This document shows positions 15,987 through 25,034 of a stretch of 64,000 nt of DNA, piece after piece. Made by a program: the position numbers and the translations under genes. Each line of letters starts with the position of its first letter. Positions within the stretch are counted from its first letter, which is position 1. The notes beneath the pieces were generated by a model. It saw only the letters and a list, made by a program, of their open reading frames with translations. It was not told the origin of the DNA and searched no databases. The DNA is from Mobiluncus sp963511525 (GTDB taxonomy: Bacteria > Actinomycetota > Actinomycetes > Actinomycetales > Actinomycetaceae). The stretch lies in assembly GCF_963511525.1 (NCBI RefSeq), contig NZ_CAUPIY010000002.1:124001-188000 (forward strand), written 5' to 3'.

Positions 15987-17156
15987 CTACAAAATAACCG
16001 GCTCGGGCACCAGGGTAATTCCATAAGCCCCCTGCACCGCGGCGATAATATGGCTGGCCAGAGCCGTAATGTCCGCGGCCGTAGCGTTACCGCGATTCGT
16101 CAACGCCAGGACGTGTTTTGTCGAGACTCCCGCGCCCGCGTTCGGCAGGGCAAATCCTTTCGTGATACCGGAGTGCTCGATGAGCCAGGCGGCAGATAGT
16201 TTCACGCCCACCTCTCCGGCACGGCCCGGCAGCGCCGTCTCCCAGCGGGGAGCGTCCTTTGGCAACTCCAAAGCCGCGGCCGCCTCGACCGGCAGTATCG
16301 GATTGGTAAAGAACGACCCTACTGACCAGGTGTCATGGTCGGTTGGGTCCAAAACCATGCCTTTGGAACGCCGCAGCTCCAGCACTGCCGCACGAATCTG
16401 GGCCGCCGGTACGACCGTGTCCATCGGTACTCCGAGCGCCCTGGCCAACTGGGCGTACCTGACCGGGGTGCCCCCACCGCGCTGCAGCGCAAAATCGACT
16501 TCCAGCACAATCCACCGCCCGGTGGCGGGGTATGTCCCGGGGCGTGCCGGCGCAAACCGCGACCGCCCCGAATCTGCCTCAACCTGCAGTCGAGACTGTT
16601 TTAGCAGGGAATCCCGGTAGCCAAACCGGAGCTCGGCCGCGCTCAAATACACCAGCTGGCACTCCTGGCGGTCCCATGCCGTGACTCCCAGCAGGCAGTC
16701 CGCGACCTCCCCGCCGTAAGCCCCGATATTTTGCACGGGTGCTGCCCCGACCACACCGGGGATTCCACTCAGCGCCTCCAGCCCGGAAAACCCTTGCGTC
16801 ACGCAAAACTCCACCAGCCGATCCCAAGCGAGCCCCCCGGACACGCTGAGAAATACGCACGAGGGCGTGGCGGCGGCGAGCTGCTGAGCTTTCGCCATGA
16901 CCGCCTCGCCAGCGCGCAATTCCCCAAACTCCTGCAGGGTCAACACCCGCGTGTCCTCGCGGCCATCGCGGATCACCAATCCGGGAAACTCGCCGTCCAC
17001 AGGTACCAGGTTCGACCCTCCACCCAGGAACAGCAGCGGCTCCCCGGCCGCATCAGCCTGAGCAATGGCCTGAATCAGCTCGTCTCGCCGCTTCCCCACC
17101 AAAAATCGGCGCGCTTCACCCCCCACGCGCAAAGTACACAAATCGGCCAATCGCAC
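15987..17156 (-). CDS. murB: UDP-N-acetylenolpyruvoylglucosamine reductase
   Basis: 389 residues, somewhat long for MurB (usually 300-370) but common in actinobacteria. It makes UDP-MurNAc with FAD and NADPH for peptidoglycan. The FAD-binding part shows T-L-R-V-G-G, L-L-F-L-G-G-G-S-N-L-V, then A-L-S-G-I-P-G-V-V-G-A-A-P-V-Q-N-I-G-A-Y-G. The G-S-F-F-T-N-P segment holds the catalytic Ser, and S-A-A-W-L-I-E and T-K-H-x-L lie near the C-terminus. The GTG start follows aaaggag. It stands alone with promoter not identified. Confidence 0.95.
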   Translation of the reverse strand: MRLADLCTLRVGGEARRFLVGKRRDELIQAIAQADAAGEPLLFLGGGSNLVPVDGEFPGLVIRDGREDTRVLTLQEFGELRAGEAVMAKAQQLAAATPSCVFLSVSGGLAWDRLVEFCVTQGFSGLEALSGIPGVVGAAPVQNIGAYGGEVADCLLGVTAWDRQECQLVYLSAAELRFGYRDSLLKQSRLQVEADSGRSRFAPARPGTYPATGRWIVLEVDFALQRGGGTPVRYAQLARALGVPMDTVVPAAQIRAAVLELRRSKGMVLDPTDHDTWSVGSFFTNPILPVEAAAALELPKDAPRWETALPGRAGEVGVKLSAAWLIEHSGITKGFALPNAGAGVSTKHVLALTNRGNATAADITALASHIIAAVQGAYGITLVPEPVIL

Positions 17157-17210
17157 TGATTACGTCTCCTTTATACCCAAACGCTGCCCCTTTGGCTCGG
17201 GCCGCGCCCC

Positions 17211-20045
17211 CTAGGGCAGCTCTTCGATTTCGGCTTCGTCCTCAACGAATTCTTCGTACTGTCTCGGGGCAGGCCGCGGTTTGGCAAAGGTCGGTGGGTA
17301 CACGGCCCGAGGGTCGATGGCCTCCTCGGCCGCTTCCGCGTTCGCTGGGGCATAAGGCTGGGCGGGACGGGGAACAGTCGGTCCGGCGGGGTTCACAAGG
17401 CCGGGATTTTGGGGGAATCTCGGATCGGTTGGCGCAACCGGTTGACCGGGGTTGACCGGCGAGCCTGGAATTTGCGGGCCAGGCTGACCAAGGTTCGCTT
17501 GCGGGCTTGGAACCTGCGGGCCAGGCTGTCCCAAGTTAACCAGCGGATGCAGGGACGGCGCCACGGGAGCGCCCACGGTGGGGTAGCCTTCCATCGTTCG
17601 CACCACAAAGGGATATCCCGCAACGGTCTGTTGTTCCGGCGCGGCGGGATTCGCTGGATTCACGTGATTCGTGGGATTGTTTGGCACCGGCGCGCCAACC
17701 CCGGCTGGCGCTCCTGGAACGGCCATACCCGGCCCCAGCGGCGCACCTCCCGGCACCGGCGCGCTTGGTCCCATCGGCGCACCAGGCAAAACAGGCGCGC
17801 CTCCCGGCACACCCGGTGCACTTCCTGGCACACCCGGTCCAGCAGGCCCACCAAAACCGGGAACCTGGGGTCCGCCGGACTGACCGGATAACGCCGCGTT
17901 CTGGGATCCGCCACCCGGCCAGCTATTCGGTGGATTCACCTCACCGATGCCGATTCCCCCCGGTGAAAACGGTTCACCAGGAGCGGGGAACGCCCCATCC
18001 TGAGGACCCGCCGCGGGCTGAGCGGGGAACTGCTGACCTGCCCCCGGAGCAGCCCCGGGCGCCGCCTCAGGAGCCCCCGCAGGGTTCCCCGGAGCCTCAC
18101 CGGAGGCATTGCTGGTGCCGCCCGCATCCAAGTAACCGTAAGGCTGTGGACTGGGAATGGCCGGCATACCATTGGGCCAACCCCACGCGTTCCCGTACGC
18201 CCCGGCCGCGTTGAGATCCATCTGCCAGTATCCCGCGTTGTAGCCGTAGGGGTCATAGCCATATCCGCCGTAGGGGTCGGCGTACCCATCCGCGTACAAA
18301 TCCGCATAAGGATTTGACGTCCCGTAGCCGTAACCGTTCGCATAAGGCTGGGTGTAAGGGTCGGCTCCGAAATCTTCGTACGGGTTGGCGTAACCGCCGT
18401 AGGCATTCCCGTAGGGGTTGGCGTAACCGTAAGGGTCGTAGGCATAAGGGTCGAAGCCGAAAGTCTTGATGGCCAGTTCCTGCATCTCCTTTTGCTTTTC
18501 CCAAGCCTTTTCCTGGCGCTCCATCGCGTCTTTTTCTTTGTAGAACTCGCCCCATTCCTGCAAAGTTTGGGAGTCCAAGCCAACCGCGGTGTCGTTGACG
18601 GACTGACCCAACAGGTGCGCCAAGCTCGAATCCAGAGGTTCGCCGTCCTCGGTCTGTCCTTCGGGCAGTTGAACAGTATCCCCGTGCCCACCGTCCTGAG
18701 CCAATGCGCCATCAGGGTTGATTGGAATCAAGTTGGATGCCACGCCCTCGTTCAAGGCGACACGGTGTTCCACCAGTTCTCGCACGGCTTCGCGAATCTC
18801 TGCTAGACCTTTGCGTTCCTCCGGGTTCAGCCCGACCCCCGCTCGTGCCGCCACCTTCGACATATATGTGAAGGCCTGGGCGACTTCTTCCGGAGAGGAG
18901 CCAGAACCGGGCGCGGTCAGCAGGTCTTTCCGGGGACTGTCCAACACGGACAGAATATAGTTTTTCCGAGGTTGGGGAATCGACCCCTTAATGAGTTCGT
19001 CCTCGTTGTAGTCCAACATATTCCGGAAATTTTCCAAGGTGAACAGATTCGGGTCGCGTTTTTCGCTCATCACATTGCTTCTGAGTTCCTTCATCAGGCG
19101 CCGAGACGGATCCAGCTTGCGCATAAACCACCAGGTCGGGATGCAGGCGATACCGAGTGAGGTGATAGATACCACCCAGCTCAGCACCAAAGAAACAGCC
19201 GAGATGGCAAACGGTCCGCTCTCGTATTGCAGCTGAGCCAGGAACTGCAGACACCGTGACACTCCCGCACCCAAAATGAACGTGGCGAACTTTTGCACAT
19301 GGTTCAGGTCTTCGCGCCGCAGCGCCATATCCACCGCCAAAGGCACCCCTGGAATGGGGTTACGCCACGAAATCCGGTACTGGATATACACCGACATAAC
19401 TACGAAGATAATGCCTTCTACCAGGTAGTACCCCGCTGCGGCCATAATTTCCTCGCCCGAAATCGAAGCATTAGGCGTTTCGAACACGACTCCGCCGACA
19501 ACCATCATGATTTCGGTCGCCATCCAGATGAGAATATACACAATCCACGCCCGAACTCGGAAACGCGGACTGATGACCCAGTTACGGTTCGGCACCCAAT
19601 TCAAAGGCCGGGGAAACCAGACGTGAACCATCAACAGGTAAGGCAGCTGGAAAGCGACCCCGACCACCAGCACCAACATAGTATTCATCGAGTTAAATGC
19701 GTTTTGCGTCAACCACCCGGAGTTATACAAGCTGATGAGGGCAGCTGGGCTGAGCATCACAGCAATGAGAGCGAAAGACAGGGCGACACGAAGGGTCCAG
19801 CCAAGCTGGAGTAAAGCTCGCCGGTAGTGCATCGGTATGGCTTTGGGAACCTGGGGCCGAAACAGAACCATAATGATAAAAATCGCCAGCATAATCGGCA
19901 GCGGCCCGTACTTGGTAAAAATATGAAATGCCCACGCCACCCCATTGGAGGGGAAGGTTAGCCATACATCGTACACTTTGACGCCCTTCCCGCTGGTGAT
20001 TCTAAACGCTGCCCAGAGGGCAGACTGTTGAGGTTTTGCTGACAA
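17211..20045 (-). CDS. Large membrane protein with Tyr/Gly- and Pro-rich low-complexity tail, unknown
   Basis: 944 residues from a TTG start at 20045; a GTG 66 bases further in is an alternative. Residues about 35-330 hold six or seven hydrophobic segments. A charged helical part follows (about 330-530), including a Lys/Glu/Gln-rich likely coiled-coil near 495-525. Residues about 530-640 repeat Tyr-Gly, Asn-Pro-Tyr and Asp-Pro-Tyr units. The last 300 are Pro/Gly/Ala-rich with N-L-G-Q-P-G-P-Q repeats and end in an acidic stretch. No enzyme motif is recognised. The membrane part resembles uncharacterised actinobacterial polytopic proteins. The tail is probably disordered and cytoplasmic or wall-facing. 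Confidence 0.8.
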   Translation of the reverse strand: MSAKPQQSALWAAFRITSGKGVKVYDVWLTFPSNGVAWAFHIFTKYGPLPIMLAIFIIMVLFRPQVPKAIPMHYRRALLQLGWTLRVALSFALIAVMLSPAALISLYNSGWLTQNAFNSMNTMLVLVVGVAFQLPYLLMVHVWFPRPLNWVPNRNWVISPRFRVRAWIVYILIWMATEIMMVVGGVVFETPNASISGEEIMAAAGYYLVEGIIFVVMSVYIQYRISWRNPIPGVPLAVDMALRREDLNHVQKFATFILGAGVSRCLQFLAQLQYESGPFAISAVSLVLSWVVSITSLGIACIPTWWFMRKLDPSRRLMKELRSNVMSEKRDPNLFTLENFRNMLDYNEDELIKGSIPQPRKNYILSVLDSPRKDLLTAPGSGSSPEEVAQAFTYMSKVAARAGVGLNPEERKGLAEIREAVRELVEHRVALNEGVASNLIPINPDGALAQDGGHGDTVQLPEGQTEDGEPLDSSLAHLLGQSVNDTAVGLDSQTLQEWGEFYKEKDAMERQEKAWEKQKEMQELAIKTFGFDPYAYDPYGYANPYGNAYGGYANPYEDFGADPYTQPYANGYGYGTSNPYADLYADGYADPYGGYGYDPYGYNAGYWQMDLNAAGAYGNAWGWPNGMPAIPSPQPYGYLDAGGTSNASGEAPGNPAGAPEAAPGAAPGAGQQFPAQPAAGPQDGAFPAPGEPFSPGGIGIGEVNPPNSWPGGGSQNAALSGQSGGPQVPGFGGPAGPGVPGSAPGVPGGAPVLPGAPMGPSAPVPGGAPLGPGMAVPGAPAGVGAPVPNNPTNHVNPANPAAPEQQTVAGYPFVVRTMEGYPTVGAPVAPSLHPLVNLGQPGPQVPSPQANLGQPGPQIPGSPVNPGQPVAPTDPRFPQNPGLVNPAGPTVPRPAQPYAPANAEAAEEAIDPRAVYPPTFAKPRPAPRQYEEFVEDEAEIEELP

Positions 20046-20148
20046 CAGGCATCCTGCCGTTTCCGTAGCGGCTTCCCCAGGAGAGGCGAAAGAACCACTG
20101 CGAACTCATCGCCGCCTCGGAAAGCAACTATCATCAGATTTTACCCGT

Positions 20149-21192
20149 TTAATTCCCCAGGTTCGAACTCTTGAGCCACAAATCGATTTGGCCCAGCAGT
20201 TTTGTCTTGGTTTGCGCACTGGCCAGAGATGCGCGGACAGACCCTGCCGCCAGTTCGGCCAGCTCCCGGTCGGTGAACCCGGCGACCTGACGGGCGGATT
20301 CATACTGGTCCAACAACCGAGAGCGGAACAGCAGCGGGTCGTCCGCCCCCAACGCGACCGTGGCGCCAGCCTCAGTCAGGGTCCGCAAGGGCACCTCGGC
20401 AAGCGTGGGATACACCCCTAGGGACACGTTCGAGGCGGGACAGACTTCCAGAGCAATACCGTGGTCTACCAGCGACTTCAGCAGGTCGGGTTGTTCCGCA
20501 GCCCTCACTCCGTGACCCAGACGGGCGGGGTGCAGGTGGCGCACCACTTGGGCAATATGTTCCGGGCCACGCAGTTCCCCACCGTGGGGAAAACTGGCGA
20601 GCCCCGCCCTTGTGGCGATACGAAATGCCGGCTCAAACTCAGGGGTGGAACCGGCGCGTTCATCGTTGGACAGCCCGAATCCGATGACTTCCCCCGGCTG
20701 ATCTCCGGCGTAGCGAGCGGCTAAACGCGCCAAAGTCCGGGCATCCATCGGGTTGCGGGTGCGCGACGCCGCCACAATGACCCCGATTTCCACCCCGGTC
20801 GCCGCGGCGGAAACTTTCGCTTCGTCCAGGATGATTTCCAGCGCGGGGGTCAGTCCGCCCACCCAGGGAGCATAAGACGTGGGGTCGACTTGTATCTCTA
20901 ACCGCCCGGAGCCTTCCTCCGCATCGTCCTCGGCGGCTTCCCGCACAATGCGGCGCATCACCGTTTCGGAACGCACCAGGGCGCGCGCCAAGTCATAAGA
21001 ACGTTGAAAACGGAACCAACCCCGCTCGTCAGCCGGGACGTGCAGGGGGTCGCCTTCACCCATGAAGCGGGGCAGGCGCTGCTGGGTTTCCCGAGCCAGT
21101 TCCAGCAGGGTCTGGGGACGCATCGCCCCGGTGAAGTGTAGGTGCAGGTGCGCTTTGGGCAAAGCCCGCAAATCCCGCTTCAGTTCAGTCAC
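20149..21192 (-). CDS. add: Adenosine deaminase
   Basis: 347 residues. It converts adenosine to inosine in purine salvage. The zinc site motif K-A-H-L-H-L-H lies near residue 14, with T-G-A-M in place of the more common D-G-x-L. The catalytic Glu region H-G-G-E-L, the second metal site R-L-G-H-G, the P-A-S-N-V segment and D-D-P-L for the last metal ligand follow in order. A GTG start at 21192 is used. Gene order shows no operon partner in the same pathway. Confidence 0.92.
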   Translation of the reverse strand: MTELKRDLRALPKAHLHLHFTGAMRPQTLLELARETQQRLPRFMGEGDPLHVPADERGWFRFQRSYDLARALVRSETVMRRIVREAAEDDAEEGSGRLEIQVDPTSYAPWVGGLTPALEIILDEAKVSAAATGVEIGVIVAASRTRNPMDARTLARLAARYAGDQPGEVIGFGLSNDERAGSTPEFEPAFRIATRAGLASFPHGGELRGPEHIAQVVRHLHPARLGHGVRAAEQPDLLKSLVDHGIALEVCPASNVSLGVYPTLAEVPLRTLTEAGATVALGADDPLLFRSRLLDQYESARQVAGFTDRELAELAAGSVRASLASAQTKTKLLGQIDLWLKSSNLGN

Positions 21193-21257
21193 GGTAACTA
21201 ATCTAGGGGTTTTTCGCGCCGGAAAAAACTTCGCCCCAAGCTGCGGGGCTTCCGGGG

Positions 21258-22109
21258 CTAATAACCCGCCATTTCTTCCAGACGCTTTATCCTCTGATCC
21301 ATCGGGGGGTGGGTAGAGAACAGGTTACGCGCCCTAAACGGGTGGGCAATCATCATGGCGGACACGGTTTGACGCTGCGGAGTGGGCGCCAACGGGGCGC
21401 GAGACACCCCGGTTTCCAGTTTCTTCAGCGCCGACGCCAGCGCCAGCGGGTCATTAGCCAGGCGCGCTCCGTCCTCGTCCGCATCAAACTCGCGGGTCCG
21501 GGAAATACTCAACTGGATCAGAGAAGCCGCAATCGGCGCCCCCAAGGCGAGCAACAGCGTGGCGATGACGCCCCCGCCTTCACGGTCTCGCCCTCCGAAA
21601 AACATGGCAAACTGGGCTATTGACGTAATGACCCCGGCCAAACCAGCCGCCACCGAAGACGTGAGAATATCTCGGTTGTACACGTGCATGAGTTCGTGGC
21701 CCAGCACGGCTCGCAGTTCGCGCGGCTCCAGAATGTCCAGAATGCCCTGGGTGACACACACCGCCGCGTGCTGGGGGTTGCGCCCGGTCGCGAACGCGTT
21801 GGGGGTTTGGGTCGGGGCGATGTACAAGGCCGGCATGGGCTGGCCGGCCTGCTGGCACAAGCCCTGCACCATCGAATACAGTTCGGGGGCTTGCTGGGGG
21901 GTGAGCGGCTGGGCATTCATGGCACGCAGAGCGATTTTGTCCGAGTTCCAATATCCCACCGCGGTTTGAATCAAGGCGATGGCTCCGAACACGACAATCC
22001 ACATCCGGTTGCCGGTCCCGCCTGCCAATAGGGCGCCGATTGCCAGCAGTACCATCCACAGCACTCCCAACAGAGCTGCGGTCTTCAAGCCATTGAAATG
22101 TTTCTTCAC
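21258..22109 (-). CDS. htpX: Membrane M48 metalloprotease HtpX
   Basis: 283 residues, the usual size. HtpX degrades damaged membrane proteins. Two N-terminal hydrophobic segments are followed by the family motif T-G-R-N-P-x-H-A-A-V, the zinc motif H-E-L-M-H (near residue 140), two more hydrophobic segments and E-F-D-A-D-x-x-G-A with the third zinc ligand. It ends with the typical T-H-P-P-M-D-x-R-I segment. It is transcribed in the same direction as lepB (69-base gap) and may share its transcript. Confidence 0.95.
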   Translation of the reverse strand: MKKHFNGLKTAALLGVLWMVLLAIGALLAGGTGNRMWIVVFGAIALIQTAVGYWNSDKIALRAMNAQPLTPQQAPELYSMVQGLCQQAGQPMPALYIAPTQTPNAFATGRNPQHAAVCVTQGILDILEPRELRAVLGHELMHVYNRDILTSSVAAGLAGVITSIAQFAMFFGGRDREGGGVIATLLLALGAPIAASLIQLSISRTREFDADEDGARLANDPLALASALKKLETGVSRAPLAPTPQRQTVSAMMIAHPFRARNLFSTHPPMDQRIKRLEEMAGY

Positions 22110-22178
22110 GCTTTGATTGTAACGATAAGCGAACGAAATATCGCCGGGAAGTATCCGCCTACGGTACGAATTTTCGCG

Positions 22179-23120
22179 TTATTTGCCGTTTTTCGAGCCT
22201 TCCGGGGAAGCTCCGGGCGGGGCGACCCCAGGTGAGACAGCTTCGGTGGCGGGCGGCATAATCGGGGGTTGCTGTTTGGTCGGAGGCTGGTTATCTAGCG
22301 GCTGATTATCCGGCGGCTGGCTTGCCGGCGGCTGGGCCGTTTTCGTCGCGTGGGGTAGCTGATTGAGACCCGGGTTTGAAAAAGTCTTAATCCGACTCAC
22401 CGGGAAATAGCGCAGCATGACGCGGCCGACGATCTGTTTCTCGTCCACAAAACCGTGGTTGTTGTCGTCCTGGTGGTAGCGGGAATCCCCGGAATTATCG
22501 CGGTTGTCCCCCATCACCCAGTACTTGCCGGCGGGCACGGTCACATCAAAAGGCACCGGTATCGTGTTCGCGCCCTTTTTCAGGTAAGGTTCGGCCACGG
22601 CCTTGCCGTTGACCTCAATCTTGTTTTGCACAGTGCAGCAGGTCACGTGATCCCCGCTGACCCCGACGACGCGTTTCACCAGATATCCTCCGGGGTATTC
22701 GGGTTTCAGCTGCAGCACCCGCAGTCCTTTATCGAGCGCCTGTCCGAAGGCAGTTGCGGCGAAACCGGTGGGGTTGTCGTTCTTATACTCGTCGGGCAGC
22801 CAGTTATGGCGATCCTCGAACACCACGATGTCGCCGCGCTCAATGGGCTGAAAGTTCTTCATCTTCGAAACAAAAATCCGGTCGCCCTTCATCAAGGTGT
22901 TTTCCATCGACTCGGAAGGAATCACGAAAAACTGAAAAATAAACGCCTTGGCCAGCGCCATTATGATGACGGCGACGACCACCCCCACGACCAAATCCAC
23001 CCACCACGGCGAGTTTTTAGCCCTTTTGCGGTGAGTGCGGGGCAGCGCGTCCTCGGGGGTTGCCGCGGCACGCTCGGCGGGTTGCCCAGTGTCCCCGGTC
23101 AGCTGCGTCTTTTTTCTCAC
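22179..23120 (-). CDS. lepB: Signal peptidase I with Pro/Gln-rich C-terminal tail
   Basis: 313 residues from GTG 23120. It cleaves signal peptides of exported proteins. An N-terminal polar region of 38 residues precedes one membrane segment (about 41-62). Catalytic Ser71 lies in P-S-E-S-M-E-N-T-L, the Lys in Y-L-V-K-R-V-V-G and the M-G-D-N-R-D-N-S-x-D-S-R box follows. The last 70 residues are an unusual run of Pro, Gln, Asn and Ser that the family does not need. The start is uncertain because the frame runs on and the ribosome site is weak. Confidence 0.92.
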   Translation of the reverse strand: MRKKTQLTGDTGQPAERAAATPEDALPRTHRKRAKNSPWWVDLVVGVVVAVIIMALAKAFIFQFFVIPSESMENTLMKGDRIFVSKMKNFQPIERGDIVVFEDRHNWLPDEYKNDNPTGFAATAFGQALDKGLRVLQLKPEYPGGYLVKRVVGVSGDHVTCCTVQNKIEVNGKAVAEPYLKKGANTIPVPFDVTVPAGKYWVMGDNRDNSGDSRYHQDDNNHGFVDEKQIVGRVMLRYFPVSRIKTFSNPGLNQLPHATKTAQPPASQPPDNQPLDNQPPTKQQPPIMPPATEAVSPGVAPPGASPEGSKNGK

Positions 23121-23234
23121 GCCCTCAATCCTACCGTTTGGCCCACGCCGATTGCGCCTCAGGAATAGAATTTGGTCTAATCCGAGGTCTATGTCAGCCC
23201 TCGGTTGAGAAAACTTTGCAGGAAGGCGGGCAAG

Positions 23235-24095
23235 ATGTTGTTTTTTAAACCTTACAAGGCTCCGGTAAAGGGCGCCGTGGTGTTGATAACCGGGGCGGGG
23301 TCTGGGATTGGCCGGCTGATGGCGGTGGAGGCAGCCCGGCGCGGAGCCAGAGCCGTCATTGTTTGGGATCTGAATGCCGAGGGTGGGGCGGAAACGGCCG
23401 GTATGGCGGAAGCGGCCGCTACGGCGCCGCGGTTCCGTTCCGGGGCGTTCACGGTGGATGTCACCGATGCCGAGGCCGTGCACGAAGCCGCCGCACAGAC
23501 CTTGAGCGAGTACGGCAGGGTCGACATCCTCATCAACAATGCCGGTATCGTCACCGGTAAACCTGTGTTGGAAACGACCGACCGTGACGTGCAGCGTTCT
23601 TTCGAGGTGAACACGATTGCCCACTATCGTACGGTTCGTGAGTTTTTGCCGGGTATGATTGCCCGAGACCGGGGTTCGGTGGTGACTATCGCTTCGGCTG
23701 CTGGGCTGGTCGGGGTGCCACGCCTGAGCGACTACAACGGTTCGAAGTTCGGGGCGGTCGGTTTCGCGCAATCCTTGCGTGAGGAGCTACGCCACATGGG
23801 TTCTCACGTCCACACGTTGCTGTACTGCCCGTATTACATTTCGACCGGGATGTTTGCCGGCGTGAAAACGAAGTTCTCGCTGGTTTTGCCCATCCTCACC
23901 CCGGAAAAAGTTGCTACTCAGGTTTTGGACGCAATCGACAAAGGCACCCAGTTTAAGGTCCATCCCCCGATTGTGCGCCTGGTACAAATTTTGCAAGCAT
24001 TCCCGGTACCTTTCATGGACGCAATGGTGGAATTCTTCGGCGTCGCCGACACAATGAATGAGTTCACAGGTCGCGCCGGCGACGCTACGAAGTAG
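23235..24095 (+). CDS. Short-chain dehydrogenase/reductase
   Basis: 286 residues from ATG 23235, with aggcggg upstream. The NAD(P) site T-G-A-G-S-G-I-G lies at 19-26, an N-N-A-G box near 105, and the catalytic Ser and Y-x3-K (Y-N-G-S-K) near 155-180. The C-terminal third, with a hydrophobic segment and a membrane-like end, resembles retinol dehydrogenase/17-beta-HSD11-type SDRs that act on lipid substrates; the exact substrate is unknown. The last five codons (G-D-A-T-K) and the stop lie inside the first unit of the repeat array that follows, so the C-terminus was set by the repeat. Confidence 0.88.
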   Translation: MLFFKPYKAPVKGAVVLITGAGSGIGRLMAVEAARRGARAVIVWDLNAEGGAETAGMAEAAATAPRFRSGAFTVDVTDAEAVHEAAAQTLSEYGRVDILINNAGIVTGKPVLETTDRDVQRSFEVNTIAHYRTVREFLPGMIARDRGSVVTIASAAGLVGVPRLSDYNGSKFGAVGFAQSLREELRHMGSHVHTLLYCPYYISTGMFAGVKTKFSLVLPILTPEKVATQVLDAIDKGTQFKVHPPIVRLVQILQAFPVPFMDAMVEFFGVADTMNEFTGRAGDATK

Positions 24096-24410
24096 CGTCA
24101 AATCGGCGCGACAACAGCGCGAAGCCGTTAAGAAACGGCACCGATGTGCCGTTTCAGGCGAAGCACCCTAAAAATAAAACGGCGACGCTACGAAGTAGCG
24201 TCAAAACGGCGCGATAACAGTGTGGAGGCGTTAAGAAACGGCACCGATGTGCCGTTTCAGCCGGAACACCGTAAAGCACCCGGCAGCAACGCGTAGCGTT
24301 GCATGAGCCGGGGGCTTGACGGCGGAGCCGTTAAGAAACGGTGCTGGTGCACCGTTTCAGGCGAAGCACCACAAAACCTATCCCGGCGACGCTACGAAGT
24401 AGCGTCAAAA
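24078..24410. repeat. Tandem array of ~102-bp units with two hairpins each
   Basis: Units begin at 24078, 24180, 24281 and 24384 (last partial). Each has a hairpin of the type gacgcta-cgaag-tagcgtc and a second of the type gaaacggcac-cgat-gtgccgtttc. In the third unit both hairpins change sequence but keep pairing: gcaacgc-gta-gcgttgc and gaaacggtgc-tggt-gcaccgtttc. The spacer between the SDR and lipoprotein genes holds no other gene. Confidence 0.8.
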
Positions 24411-24468
24411 GGGATTCGCCTCGCTCTTTAGCACATGAAATCAGAGTTGACCGATGCAAATCGGTGAT

Positions 24469-24511
24469 TAAATCGGGGTTGCTGGTTACATAGACCACCA
24501 ACCCCGATTTA
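24469..24511. repeat. 18-bp inverted repeat
   Basis: Arms taaatcggggttg-c-tggt (24469-24486) and acca-c-caaccccgattta (24494-24511) pair at 17 of 18 positions around a 7-base loop. No T-run follows. It lies between the hairpin array and the terminator of the lipoprotein gene. Role unknown. Confidence 0.55.
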
Positions 24512-24562
24512 AACGCAGATTTCAAACGCACCGGCCGCGTAACCCCAATCTAGGAACACCAC

Positions 24563-24597
24563 AAAAAGGATTCGCCGCACAGATGTGCGGCGAATCC
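24563..24597 (-). terminator. Rho-independent terminator of the lipoprotein gene
   Basis: A perfect 14-bp stem (24597-24584 with 24581-24568) and 2-base loop, followed on the minus strand by TTTTT. It begins 14 bases after the stop of the gene at 24611. Confidence 0.85.
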
Positions 24598-24610
24598 CCT
24601 ACTCTAAGCC

Positions 24611-25009
24611 TTACTTTCCGGATTTTTTGGATTTACCGCTGGAATCAGCAGCGATCTCTTCCGCACAGGCTTTCACGGCATCGTCGACGGTGCGACGGTG
24701 TCCCGGCGTCAGGTCTTTCAATCGGCCCTCAACCACCGTAATCACGGTGCCGGAAGGCAAATCTTCATAGACCTTATCGGCCGCGCAGGCAGCCAAAGCT
24801 ACAGACATAACGTCCGCTACAGCGGCCTCTTGCTGCTTATCTTTAGCCTCCCCATCGGCACCGTTCTTGGCGGCGGCGAGCTGGTCAGCCAGAGCCGTAG
24901 AAAACTCATCCTTGCTGGGTTTCGTCCCGTCCTTGGCTTCGTTTCCGCAGGCAGTCAAGCTAAATACCAGGGCTCCTGCCAGGCACAGTCCGGCAATTTT
25001 ACGAATCAT
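24611..25009 (-). CDS. Small lipoprotein, unknown
   Basis: 132 residues. The N-terminus is a lipoprotein signal with lipobox L-T-A-C (Cys 21). The mature part is Lys/Ala/Asp-rich and mostly helical, with two further Cys residues about 38 apart that could form a disulfide. A strong ggagga site precedes the ATG. It lies 25 bases downstream of the polyprenyl synthase gene on the same strand, so it may share that transcript, and has its own strong terminator. No family is recognised. Confidence 0.75.
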   Translation of the reverse strand: MIRKIAGLCLAGALVFSLTACGNEAKDGTKPSKDEFSTALADQLAAAKNGADGEAKDKQQEAAVADVMSVALAACAADKVYEDLPSGTVITVVEGRLKDLTPGHRRTVDDAVKACAEEIAADSSGKSKKSGK

Positions 25010-25034
25010 AGTGATATCCTCCTCAGTTTCAGGT

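Noticed and set aside
24078..24410. CRISPR array
   Set aside because: Units are about 102 bp and nearly the same throughout, with no unique spacers of 25-45 bp and no cas genes nearby.
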